Origin: Oxalicibacterium flavum
Lineage (GTDB): Bacteria; Pseudomonadota; Gammaproteobacteria; Burkholderiales; Burkholderiaceae_D
Direction of reading: 5' to 3'
DNA: 64,000 nucleotides
Assembly: GCF_014635065.1 (NCBI RefSeq)
Contig: NZ_BMCG01000004.1
Span: 310,001-374,000, forward strand
Made by a program: the position numbers and the translations under genes
Shown here: piece by piece, positions 54,946 through 62,806 of the stretch
How positions within the stretch are numbered: position 1 is the first letter of the stretch
Layout: each line of letters opens with the position of its first letter
The notes under the pieces: model-generated
What the model saw: the letters and a program-made list of their open reading frames with translations, nothing else
Told to the model about the DNA's origin: nothing
The model's database searches: none

Positions 54946-56676
54946 ATGAACACCATCGAACTGGAATACGACCTGGTGATCGTCGGGGGCGGAACCGGCG
55001 GCCCCATGGCGGCCGTCAAGGCCAAGGAAAAGAATCCAAAGCTGCGCGTGCTGGTGCTGGAAAAGGCCAACGTCAAGCGCAGCGGCGCCATCTCCATGGG
55101 CATGGACGGCCTGAACAATGCGGTGATCCCCGGCCATGCGACGCCCGAGCAATATACGAAGGAAATCACGGTCGCCAATGACGGCATCGTTGACCAGAAG
55201 GGCGTGTTTGCATACGCCAGCAACAGCTTCGCGATGATCGAGGAGCTCGACCGCTGGGGGGTGAAGTTCGAGAAGGACGAGACCGGCGACTATGCCGTGC
55301 GCAAGGTGCACCATCTGGGCAGCTATGTGTTGCCGATGCCGGAAGGACACCATATGAAAAAGGTCCTTTATCGCCAGCTGAAGCGCCAGCGTGTGGAGAT
55401 CACCAACCGCGTGGTGGCCACGCGCCTGATCACCGGCAGCAACGGCGAGATCGCCGGCGTCATGGGCTTCGATTGCCGTACCGCGGATTTCTACGTGATC
55501 AAGGCCAAGTCGGTGGTGCTGTGCACGGGCGCGGCCGGTCGTCTCGGCCTGCCGGCATCGGGCTACATGTTCGGCACCTACGAGAACCCGACCAATACCG
55601 GTGACGGCCATGCGATGGCCTTCCACGCCGGCGCCGAACTGACGAACCTCGAGTGCTTCCAGGTCAATCCGCTGATCAAGGACTACAACGGTCCCGCCTG
55701 TGCCTACGTGACCGGCCCGTTTGGCGGCTTCACGGCCAACTCGCAGGGCGCGCGTTTCATCGAATGCGATTACTGGAGCGGCCAGATGATGCTCGAGTTC
55801 TACAACGAGCTCGAAGGCGGCCGTGGTCCCGTTTTCCTCAAGCTCGATCACCTGGCCGAGGAAACGATTGCCGAGATCGAGCACATCCTGCACACCAACG
55901 AGCGGCCGAGCCGCGGCCGCTTCCACGAACGGCGCGGCAACGATTATCGCCAGAAGGCGATCGAGATGCACATCTCGGAGATCGGCTTTTGCAGCGGCCA
56001 CAGCGCATCCGGCATCTGGACCAACGAAAAGGGCGAGTGCTCGATTCCCGGCCTGTATGCGGCAGGTGACTGCGCGAGCATCCCGCACAACTACATGCTG
56101 GGCGCCTTCGTCTATGGCAAGTTCTGCGGCGAGAACGCGGCCGACTACGTGTCGGGCATGAGCGAGCCGGTCATCAACACCGACATGGTGGAAGCCGAGC
56201 GCAAGCGCATCATGGCGCCGCTGTCGCGCAGCGAGGGACTGACGCCGTTCCAGGTCGAGTACAAGACCCGCCGCATCGTCAACGACTATCTGCAGCCGCC
56301 CAAGATCACGCGCAAGATGGAAATCGCCCTCGAGCGCTTCGGCGAAATCCGCGAAGACCTCAACGACATGGTCGCCGAGAACCCGCACGAACTCATGCGC
56401 GCGATGGAAGCCCACACCATCCGCGACTGCGCCGAACTGGCCGCGCGCTCCTCGCTGTTCCGCAAGGAAAGCCGCTGGGGCCTCTATCACCTGTGTGTCG
56501 ATCATCCGGAAAAGGATGACGAAAACTGGTTCTGCCATACCAACGTCAAGAGCGACGGCAACGGCAGGATGGCGTTCCGCAAGCGCGAGATCGAACCCTA
56601 CATCGTCGAACTCAACGACGACGAGAAGGCCGCCTATCAACGTCTGCGTGTCGCCGGCGGCAAGCAGGCCAACTAA
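54946..56676 (+). CDS. AprA-like FAD flavoprotein (fumarate reductase/adenylylsulfate reductase superfamily)
   Basis: A 576-aa soluble flavoprotein. The Rossmann FAD motif is VIVGGGTGGPMAAVKA (residues about 10-25); further blocks are SGAISMGMDGLNNA, TGDGHAMAFHAGAEL, CFQVNPLIKDYNGPACAYV, GARFIECDYWSGQMM and GLYAAGDCASIPHNYMLGAF. The pattern is nearer to AprA, the alpha subunit of dissimilatory APS reductase, than to FrdA/SdhA. It is slightly shorter than typical AprA, and no sat, dsr or hdr genes are nearby. No signal peptide. Start at 54946 follows GGAAAGG. The next gene is an AprB-like ferredoxin 15 bp away. The true substrate is unknown. Confidence 0.85.
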   Translation: MNTIELEYDLVIVGGGTGGPMAAVKAKEKNPKLRVLVLEKANVKRSGAISMGMDGLNNAVIPGHATPEQYTKEITVANDGIVDQKGVFAYASNSFAMIEELDRWGVKFEKDETGDYAVRKVHHLGSYVLPMPEGHHMKKVLYRQLKRQRVEITNRVVATRLITGSNGEIAGVMGFDCRTADFYVIKAKSVVLCTGAAGRLGLPASGYMFGTYENPTNTGDGHAMAFHAGAELTNLECFQVNPLIKDYNGPACAYVTGPFGGFTANSQGARFIECDYWSGQMMLEFYNELEGGRGPVFLKLDHLAEETIAEIEHILHTNERPSRGRFHERRGNDYRQKAIEMHISEIGFCSGHSASGIWTNEKGECSIPGLYAAGDCASIPHNYMLGAFVYGKFCGENAADYVSGMSEPVINTDMVEAERKRIMAPLSRSEGLTPFQVEYKTRRIVNDYLQPPKITRKMEIALERFGEIREDLNDMVAENPHELMRAMEAHTIRDCAELAARSSLFRKESRWGLYHLCVDHPEKDDENWFCHTNVKSDGNGRMAFRKREIEPYIVELNDDEKAAYQRLRVAGGKQAN

Positions 56677-56691
56677 AGGAAGGAAATCATC

Positions 56692-56925
56692 ATGACCATT
56701 GCAACGACGAGAACACAGGCGCCGGTCGTCGTCGACCAATCCAAATGCATCGCGGAGAAGGGCTGCACCGTCTGCGTCGATGTGTGCCCGCTGGACGTGC
56801 TGGCGATCGACATGGTGTCGAACAAGGCCTTCATGAAGTTCGACGAATGCTGGTACTGCATGCCGTGCGAACAGGACTGCCCGACCGGTGCGGTGCAGGT
56901 CAACATCCCTTATCTGCTGCGCTAG
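56692..56925 (+). CDS. AprB-like 2[4Fe-4S] ferredoxin
   Basis: A 77-aa dicluster ferredoxin with cysteine patterns CIAEKGCTVCVDVCP and CWYCMPCEQDCP. The connecting block KAFMKFDECWYCMPC and PTGAV resemble the ferredoxin half of AprB; the C-terminal tail that wraps AprA in dissimilatory APS reductases is missing, so the protein is about half the AprB length. It is 15 bp after the flavoprotein gene and is probably its electron-transfer subunit. Confidence 0.88.
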   Translation: MTIATTRTQAPVVVDQSKCIAEKGCTVCVDVCPLDVLAIDMVSNKAFMKFDECWYCMPCEQDCPTGAVQVNIPYLLR

Positions 56926-56934
56926 GAGCCGGCC

Positions 56935-57882
56935 ATGATCGCCATGAGCATTCACGACAGACTCAAGAGCCCGGACGCGGCGGTACGCCGCATCGCCGTG
57001 ATCGATCTTCCCTATACCGAGGAGGAAGACGACATCGTGCCGTTGATGATCGCGGCCTTGTCCGATCCTGACGCCGCCGTGCGACTGGAAGCGGCAAAGG
57101 CCATCGAAGGATACGAAGAACCCGAAGTGCTGGAAGCGCTGGTGCCCCTGCTGAAGGACAGCGACGAGGAAGTGCGCAGGGCCGCCGCGCTGACGCTGGC
57201 AGAGCTGAAGGAAGCCGCATCGGCGTCGTATCTGCTGCCGTATCTGGGCGACAGCGATTCCCAGGTGAAGATCCATGCGCTGCATGCGATCAAGGCGCTG
57301 CGCTCGGAAGCCGCGTTCGAGCCTGCGATGGCGGCTATCGGCGATGCGCATGCCGGCGTGCGCCGGGAGGCGATCGGCGTCCTCGGCTATCTGAAGAAGC
57401 CGGAGGCAATCGGCGTACTGACCAATGCGGCGGCCAACGATGCCGATCCCGAGGTACGCCGCATCGCCATCGGCGCGCTCGGCTATTCCTCCGAAGTCAG
57501 CATCCAGCCGACCTTGAGCCGCGTGCTGTCCGATCCGGTCTGGCAAGTACGCGAAGAGGCTGCCACCACCATCGGCAAGCTCGGTCTGTCGCGCGGCATT
57601 CCCGATCTGGTCAAGGTGATGGACGACGAATTCTGGCAGGTGCGGGTCAAGGCGGCACGCAGCCTGGGCAAGCTGAAGGCCAGGCCCGCGGTGCCGGCCT
57701 TGTGCGATGCACTGGTGCATCCGATCAGCAATCTGCGCAAGGAGGCGGTGATTGCGCTCGGCGAGATCGGCGACGAACGCGCGATGCCGCATCTCGAGCA
57801 TGCGCTGACCGACGCCGATTCCGACGTGCGCAAGCTGTCCAAGCTTGCCATGGCGAGCATCCGCCTGAATGGAGGTGCGTGA
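56935..57882 (+). CDS. HEAT-repeat (PBS-lyase-like) protein
   Basis: A 315-aa all-helical protein of about ten HEAT-like repeats of about 31 residues (for example [76 protein letters not shown]). It has no signal peptide or catalytic motif. Such repeats form scaffolds or act in cofactor insertion (as in CpcE-type lyases). Placed between two ferredoxin genes and overlapping the second by 1 nt, it may assemble or hold the redox complex. Two ATG codons (56935, 56944) could start it. Confidence 0.85.
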   Translation: MIAMSIHDRLKSPDAAVRRIAVIDLPYTEEEDDIVPLMIAALSDPDAAVRLEAAKAIEGYEEPEVLEALVPLLKDSDEEVRRAAALTLAELKEAASASYLLPYLGDSDSQVKIHALHAIKALRSEAAFEPAMAAIGDAHAGVRREAIGVLGYLKKPEAIGVLTNAAANDADPEVRRIAIGALGYSSEVSIQPTLSRVLSDPVWQVREEAATTIGKLGLSRGIPDLVKVMDDEFWQVRVKAARSLGKLKARPAVPALCDALVHPISNLRKEAVIALGEIGDERAMPHLEHALTDADSDVRKLSKLAMASIRLNGGA

Positions 57883-58211
57883 TGACACACGTCGTTGGCG
57901 AAGCCTGCATCGGCTGCAAATACACGGACTGCGTGGCCCTGTGCCCGGTGGAATGCTTTCACGAAGGACCGAACTTCCTGGTGATCAACCCCGATGTCTG
58001 CATCGACTGCGGCGTTTGTGTGGCGGAGTGCCCGGTGGAGGCGATCTTTGACGAAAAGGATCTGCCGGAGGCGCAGCGCGAATACGTGGAATTGAACCTG
58101 CGGCTGGCGCAAAGCTGGCCGCTGATCACCGGTTCCAAGGAGCCCATGCCGGAAGCCGACGCATGGGCGGAAAAGAGCAGCAAGCGGGAGTATCTGGTGG
58201 AGATGGTTTGA
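57882..58211 (+). CDS. fdxA: FdxA-type seven-iron ferredoxin
   Basis: A 109-aa [3Fe-4S][4Fe-4S] ferredoxin of the Azotobacter FdI type. The signature is [21 protein letters not shown] followed by [17 protein letters not shown] (listed as two motifs), then the long C-terminal helix region [12 protein letters not shown]. Start overlaps the HEAT gene stop by 1 nt (TGATG); GGAGG precedes it. In Azotobacter this ferredoxin pairs with the NADPH reductase FPR, and an FPR-like gene lies at 61921 in this same operon. Confidence 0.92.
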   Translation: MTHVVGEACIGCKYTDCVALCPVECFHEGPNFLVINPDVCIDCGVCVAECPVEAIFDEKDLPEAQREYVELNLRLAQSWPLITGSKEPMPEADAWAEKSSKREYLVEMV

Positions 58212-58243
58212 AAGCGCCGCTTAGTGCGTCTGTAGTTCTCTCG

Positions 58244-58272
58244 TTGATTCAACGTGGCTCATTGTGCATAAA
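58244..58272 (+). promoter_or_regulatory. Possible internal promoter before the ABC genes
   Basis: TTGATT (58244-58249) and CATAAA (58267-58272) are spaced by 17 bp in the 76-bp gap before the binding-protein gene; each matches four of six consensus positions. It could give extra importer expression. Confidence 0.3.
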
Positions 58273-58287
58273 CAGGAAGGATTGAAC

Positions 58288-59757
58288 ATGACTATCTCGC
58301 TTTCATCACCCGCTCTTTCATCCCCGCGATCCGTCGGGCGTCTGCGCGCCGCGGCGGCTGGTATTGCCCTGCTGTCGGCCGCGCTGCTGTGCGCAGGCGT
58401 TGCGCAGGCGAGGGAGACCGTGACCATCGGTATCGGTACGCAGAACACGACCACCAACACCGTCACCGGCGGCATCGTCATCAAGGAACTGAAGCTGCTC
58501 GAGAAGTACCTGCCGAAGACCGGCAAGTATGCCGACATCGATTTTCGGCTGGACTGGCAGAATGCGACCTCCGGGCCGCCGATCACGAACGGCATGATCG
58601 CCAACAAGATCCAGATCGGCATGATGGGCGACTATCCGCTGCTGGTGAACGGCGCTACCGGTCAGCAGAACAAGGGCAACGAGACCGAGCTGGTGGCGGT
58701 GATTGCCTATAACGCCTTCGGTGCCGGCAACGGCGTGGTGGTGCACAAGGACAGTCCCTACTACCAGCTGTCGGACCTGAAGGGCACCACGGTCTCGGTG
58801 CCGTTCGGTTCGGCGGCGCACGGCATGCTGCTGCAGGCGATGCAGGCGCGCGGCTGGAACGATGGTTACTGGAATCTGGTCAGCCAGAGTCCCGAGGTGG
58901 GTACCACCAACCTGCAGGAAAAGAAGATCGATGCGCATGCGGATTTTGTGCCGTTCGCCGAGCTGCTGCCGTACCGCGGCTTTGCCCGCAAGATCTTCGA
59001 CGGCGCCGAAACCAAGATCCCGACCTTTCACGGCATCGTGATGCGCAAGGACTTTTCGGCTAGGTATCCGGAAGTCGCGGTGGCCTACATCAAGGCCATG
59101 ATGGAAGCCGACGACTGGGTGCGCAAGAATCCCAAGCTGGCGGCCGAAAAAATCCAGGAATGGACCAAGATCGAGAAGGAGGTCGCCTACATCTTCCTTG
59201 GCCCCGGCGGCATCCATACGCTGGACCCTTCGATCAAGCCGATGCTGGTTGACTCGGTTCGCACGGCCTACGGCGTGTTGAAGAAAATGAATCGCGTCAA
59301 GGAGTTCGATGTCGATGGCTGGGTCAACGAAACCTACGTGCGGCAGGCCTTCAAGGAGCGCGGGCAGGACTACGACGCGCAAAAGCAGACGCTGGCCAAC
59401 TATGACATCGGCGGCATCGACCCGGTGTGCAAGAAGCCCATCACGCGGCCGCGCGAAGCCGGCGAAATCTGGATCGAGGGCGGCGACATCGTTGCACTGA
59501 GCTCGACGGCGTGCACCTTCATGGGCATCAGGAAGTACGAGAGCGAAGGCAAGAAAATTGCGGTGTCGTATGTGTTCGACAAGGCGCTGGGCATCAAGGT
59601 CTTTGCCGACAAGGCGTTCTATTCGGTTGCAGGGACCGATCCGGCCAAGCTCGAGATCGTGCCCTTCCTGCTGAAGAAGGATGCCGAAGCGTATGCGGGC
59701 AAGGCTGGCGCGGTCGTTGCTACCTATACGGACGTACTGGCGAAAATGGGGAAATGA
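58288..59757 (+). CDS. ABC substrate-binding protein (NrtA/TauA type) with C-terminal NosL-like domain
   Basis: A 489-aa exported protein. Residues 1-43 form a signal peptide (cleavage near AQA/RE). Residues about 45-370 are a type-II periplasmic binding protein of the nitrate/sulfonate family (TNGMIANKIQIGMMGDYPLLV; GTTVSVPFGSAAHGMLL; KKIDAHADFVPFAELLP). Residues about 375-489 resemble NosL: DPVCKKPI with Cys381 in place of CGM, STACTFMG, FDKALGIKVFADKAFY and a terminal block KDAEAYAGKAGAVVATYTDV. The normal length without this tail is about 320-340 aa. The fusion suggests a copper- or thiol-related function at the receptor. GGAAGG precedes the ATG. Confidence 0.8.
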   Translation: MTISLSSPALSSPRSVGRLRAAAAGIALLSAALLCAGVAQARETVTIGIGTQNTTTNTVTGGIVIKELKLLEKYLPKTGKYADIDFRLDWQNATSGPPITNGMIANKIQIGMMGDYPLLVNGATGQQNKGNETELVAVIAYNAFGAGNGVVVHKDSPYYQLSDLKGTTVSVPFGSAAHGMLLQAMQARGWNDGYWNLVSQSPEVGTTNLQEKKIDAHADFVPFAELLPYRGFARKIFDGAETKIPTFHGIVMRKDFSARYPEVAVAYIKAMMEADDWVRKNPKLAAEKIQEWTKIEKEVAYIFLGPGGIHTLDPSIKPMLVDSVRTAYGVLKKMNRVKEFDVDGWVNETYVRQAFKERGQDYDAQKQTLANYDIGGIDPVCKKPITRPREAGEIWIEGGDIVALSSTACTFMGIRKYESEGKKIAVSYVFDKALGIKVFADKAFYSVAGTDPAKLEIVPFLLKKDAEAYAGKAGAVVATYTDVLAKMGK

Positions 59758-59759
59758 TC

Positions 59760-60695
59760 ATGGCTCTGACTGACCGACACGCAATCGACCCGCCCATGAA
59801 TCCGGCGGCGGCTCCCGTCCACACCGCGACCCAGCGGCCCGCATTGTCCGCGATCCAGGGCGGCAAATCGGCGGCAGCCGAGACGCCACGCCCGTTCAGT
59901 TTCGGCGACTGGCTTGATACCACGCTGGCCCGCATCGTCCTGGGGAGCATCTCGATCGGCGGCGTGCTGCTGGCGTGGTACCTGGCGACGCGGTATCAGC
60001 TCGACTTCTATGTGCGATTCGGCAATATCCCGACGCCGATGGACGTGCTGGACAAGATGCGTGAGGTCAATCAGTCCACCCGCTTCCTGACCAACGTCGG
60101 CATCAGCCTGCGGCGGGTGCTGATGGGATTTGCGATCGCCGGCGTGCTTGGCATCGGGCTCGGCATCCTGATCGGACGCTACCGCCTGTTCCGTTCGCTG
60201 ACCATGCCGGCGCTCGAGATCTTCCGTCCGATCCCGGCGATCGCATGGGTGCCGATGGCGATCATGCTGTGGCCGAGCAACGAGGTCAGCATCGTCTTCA
60301 TCACCTTCCTCGGCGCCTTCTTCCCGATCCTGATCAACACCATCCATGGCGTGGAGGAGATCGACGAGGTGCTGTTTCGCGCGGCGCGCAGTCTGGGCAC
60401 GCGGGAAATCGACCTGATCCTGTATGTGGTCGTCCCCGGCGCGCTGCAGCACATCTTCACCGGCCTGTCGGTCGGCATGGGCGTGGCATGGGTTTCACTG
60501 ATCGCGGCCGAGATGATCTCGGGACAGTTCGGCATCGGCTACTTCACATGGGAAGCCTATTCGCTGATCTCGTATGCGGAAATCGCGCTCGGCATGATCA
60601 CGATCGGCATTCTGGGTCTGCTGTGCAGCAAGGCGATCCAACTCACATCCAGACTGGCCATGCCGTGGATGGCGGCGGCGGGAGGCAAGAAATGA
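59760..60695 (+). CDS. ABC transporter permease (NrtB/SsuC/TauC family)
   Basis: A 311-aa inner-membrane permease with a long hydrophilic N-terminus (about 55 residues) and six helices; the EAA coupling loop is visible as EIDEVLFRAARSLGTREIDLILYVVVPGA (residues about 200-228). It belongs to the nitrate/sulfonate/taurine permease family and pairs with the binding protein just upstream. The ATG at 59760 has GGGG 8 nt upstream; ATG 59754 overlaps the preceding stop but has poor spacing. Confidence 0.9.
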   Translation: MALTDRHAIDPPMNPAAAPVHTATQRPALSAIQGGKSAAAETPRPFSFGDWLDTTLARIVLGSISIGGVLLAWYLATRYQLDFYVRFGNIPTPMDVLDKMREVNQSTRFLTNVGISLRRVLMGFAIAGVLGIGLGILIGRYRLFRSLTMPALEIFRPIPAIAWVPMAIMLWPSNEVSIVFITFLGAFFPILINTIHGVEEIDEVLFRAARSLGTREIDLILYVVVPGALQHIFTGLSVGMGVAWVSLIAAEMISGQFGIGYFTWEAYSLISYAEIALGMITIGILGLLCSKAIQLTSRLAMPWMAAAGGKK

Positions 60696-61549
60696 GCGCA
60701 TTGTCAGGACATATCGAGGTACGCGATCTCAACATCAGCTTCAAGGCCAGGAGCGGCACGGTCCAAGCGGTCAAGTCGGTTTCCATCGACGTGCAGCCAG
60801 GCGAATTCGTCTCGCTGATCGGCCCTTCCGGATGCGGCAAATCGACGCTGATGAACGCGGTCGCCGGCTTCACGCGCTTCAACAGCGGCACGCTGACGCT
60901 GGACGGCAAGACCATAGTCGGACCGGGTGCCGATCGCGGCGTGGTGTTCCAGCAGTACTCGCTGTTCCCGTGGATGACGGTGCGCAGGAACGTCGAGTTC
61001 GGCCTCAAGATGCAGGGCGTGGCGCAGAGCGAGCGGACCTCGCAGGCGCGCACGCTGCTGGGACTGGCCGGGCTGCTGGCGTTCGAGGACCACTATCCGT
61101 CGCAGCTGTCGGGTGGCATGAAGCAGCGCGTGGGCATCGTGCGCGCGCTGGCGACAAGCCCGCAGGTGCTGCTGATGGACGAACCGTTCGGCGCGCTCGA
61201 TTCGCAGACGCGTTCCGTCATGCAGGAAATCCTGACCAACATGTGGCAGCGCCTGCGCCTTTCGGTGCTGTTCATCACGCACGACATCGAGGAGGCGATC
61301 TTCCTGTCCGACCGCATCTATGTGATGACGGCGAGGCCGGGCCGCGTCAAGGCCGAGATCGTGGTGCCGCTGCCGCGTCCGCGCAAGCCGGAGATGATGG
61401 ACACGCCGGAATTCACGGCACTGATCCGCCAGATCAAGCGGCTGATCCGCGAGGAAAGTCTGGCGGCGATGGGCGGCGAATTGTCGCAGGGCGGCTGCGA
61501 AGGGCTGAGCATGGAGATCGGGCCGGAAGGAGTGCGCCATGTCCTCTAG
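60692..61549 (+). CDS. ABC transporter ATP-binding protein (NrtD/SsuB/TauB family)
   Basis: A 285-aa ATPase: Walker A GPSGCGKSTL, Q-loop QQYSLFPW, signature LSGGMKQRVGIVRAL, Walker B VLLMDEPFGALD, switch His in ITHDIEEAI. It completes the importer with the two preceding genes, overlapping the permease by 4 nt and the DUF971 gene by 11 nt. Confidence 0.93.
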   Translation: MSALSGHIEVRDLNISFKARSGTVQAVKSVSIDVQPGEFVSLIGPSGCGKSTLMNAVAGFTRFNSGTLTLDGKTIVGPGADRGVVFQQYSLFPWMTVRRNVEFGLKMQGVAQSERTSQARTLLGLAGLLAFEDHYPSQLSGGMKQRVGIVRALATSPQVLLMDEPFGALDSQTRSVMQEILTNMWQRLRLSVLFITHDIEEAIFLSDRIYVMTARPGRVKAEIVVPLPRPRKPEMMDTPEFTALIRQIKRLIREESLAAMGGELSQGGCEGLSMEIGPEGVRHVL

Positions 61550-61928
61550 CGCGGTGTGCGACGAGACCGATGTGCAGGAAGTGCCGTATCCCTACGCGCT
61601 CGAACTCGACCCCAGGGCGTGCCGGCTGGAAATGAAGTGGCCGGACCTGCAGGCCGCGGTGCCGTACAAGGTGCTGCGCCAGTCCTGCCGCTGCAGCGTC
61701 TGCGAAAGCGTGCGCCGCGCGCTCGACGACGTGCCGCCGGTGGATGCCGGCGTGACATTGCTGAAGATCGAATTGCTGGGATCGATGGGCGTGCAGCTGT
61801 TCTTCTCGGACGGCCACGAGCGCGGCATCTATCCGTGGACCTACCTGCGCCGCATTGCCGACGGCCGTGCCGCCGAAGGCGTTGATGACTTCCCGCAGGC
61901 ATTGATGAAAGGGTGGAAAGATGAGTAA
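61539..61928 (+). CDS. DUF971 (GBBH N-terminal-like) protein
   Basis: A 129-aa protein of the DUF971 family, related to the N-terminal domain of gamma-butyrobetaine hydroxylase. The cysteine motif CRCSVCES (about residue 50) suggests a metal site; the C-terminal GIYPWTYLRRI is typical. Its start lies inside the ATPase gene (11-nt overlap) and its end overlaps FNR by 8 nt, so it is tightly coupled. Stand-alone DUF971 proteins often neighbour Fe-S genes, but no enzymatic role is established. Confidence 0.85.
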   Translation: MSSSAVCDETDVQEVPYPYALELDPRACRLEMKWPDLQAAVPYKVLRQSCRCSVCESVRRALDDVPPVDAGVTLLKIELLGSMGVQLFFSDGHERGIYPWTYLRRIADGRAAEGVDDFPQALMKGWKDE

Positions 61929-62694
61929 TTTTTACCAGGCCGAAGTGCTGTCCGTCCATCACTGGACCGATCGCCTGTTTTCCTTCACGACCACGCGCGA
62001 GGCCAGCTTCCGCTACCAGAGCGGACAGTTCGCGATGATCGGACTCGAGGTTGACGGCAAGCCGCTGATGCGCGCCTACAGCATGGTCAGCCCGCATTAC
62101 GAAGAGACGCTGGAATTCCTCAGCATCAAGGTGCCGGACGGCCCGCTGACCTCGCGCCTGCAGAATATTCGCGTCGGCGATTCCATCCTGGTGGGGCGCA
62201 AGGCGTCCGGCACGCTGCTGACGCAGAACCTGCTGCCGGGCCGGCATCTCTACCTGCTCGGCACCGGCACGGGCCTCGCGCCGTTCATGAGCATCGTGCA
62301 CGATCCCGAAGTCTATGAACTCTACGAGAAGGTGATCCTGGTGCATGGCTGCCGGCAGGTGAGCGAACTCGCCTACCAACAGCGCATCGCGAAGGAACTG
62401 TTCGAGCATGAGTTCCTCGGCGAACTCGCGGCCGGTCGCTTGCTGTACTACCCGACCGTCACGCGCGAACCGTTCGAGAACCAGGGGCGCATTCCCGACC
62501 TGCTGCAAAGCGACCATTTCTTCGCCAGGCTGGGGCTGCCCGCCTTCTGCAAGGCAGACGACCGTTTCATGCTCTGCGGCAGCCCGGCCATGCTGAAGGA
62601 CACGGTGGCCGTGCTCGAATCGAGGGGACTCACGGAAGGCAACATGAGTCACCAGGGACATTACGTGATCGAGCGCGCGTTCGTCGAGAAGTAG
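61921..62694 (+). CDS. fpr: Ferredoxin-NADP reductase (bacterial FPR type)
   Basis: A 257-aa FAD enzyme. The FAD-binding motif RAYSMVSP and the block LEFLSIKVPDGPLTSRLQ are characteristic of subclass I FPRs of Azotobacter type; the NADP domain shows LLGTGTGLAPFMS and FMLCGSPAML, and the C-terminus is FVEK. It transfers electrons between NADPH and ferredoxin or flavodoxin. The pairing with a seven-iron ferredoxin in the same operon gives a complete NADPH-to-Fe-S route to the AprA-like flavoprotein. Confidence 0.94.
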   Translation: MSNFYQAEVLSVHHWTDRLFSFTTTREASFRYQSGQFAMIGLEVDGKPLMRAYSMVSPHYEETLEFLSIKVPDGPLTSRLQNIRVGDSILVGRKASGTLLTQNLLPGRHLYLLGTGTGLAPFMSIVHDPEVYELYEKVILVHGCRQVSELAYQQRIAKELFEHEFLGELAAGRLLYYPTVTREPFENQGRIPDLLQSDHFFARLGLPAFCKADDRFMLCGSPAMLKDTVAVLESRGLTEGNMSHQGHYVIERAFVEK

Positions 62695-62742
62695 CAGTCA
62701 TCCGCGGGCGGCTTCCGGTCGCCCATTCCATTGAAATGTTCA

Positions 62743-62781
62743 GACAGGTGCGTGCCGCATCGGGGCCGGTGCACGCCTGTC
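62743..62781 (+). promoter_or_regulatory. Hairpin in the leader of the YeiH-family gene
   Basis: GACAG (62743-62747) plus GCGTGC (62750-62755) pair with GCACGC (62771-62776) plus CTGTC (62777-62781), an 11-bp stem with a 2-nt bulge and 15-nt loop, in the 112-bp gap after the reductase gene. Without a T tract it is more likely a regulatory structure or operator than a terminator. Confidence 0.4.
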
Positions 62782-62806
62782 GAACCGCAAACGTGACGAG
62801 CATGGC

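Noticed and set aside
54946-56676. A true dissimilatory APS reductase or respiratory fumarate reductase assignment
   Set aside because: No sat, qmo, dsr, heme membrane anchor or signal peptide; the AprB tail is missing. The superfamily call is kept without a substrate.
54925-57888. A 987-codon open frame on the minus strand opposite the AprA-like operon
   Set aside because: It is a shadow of high-GC coding sequence; its translation is His/Arg/Asp-rich without domains, while the plus strand encodes clear flavoprotein, ferredoxin and HEAT proteins.
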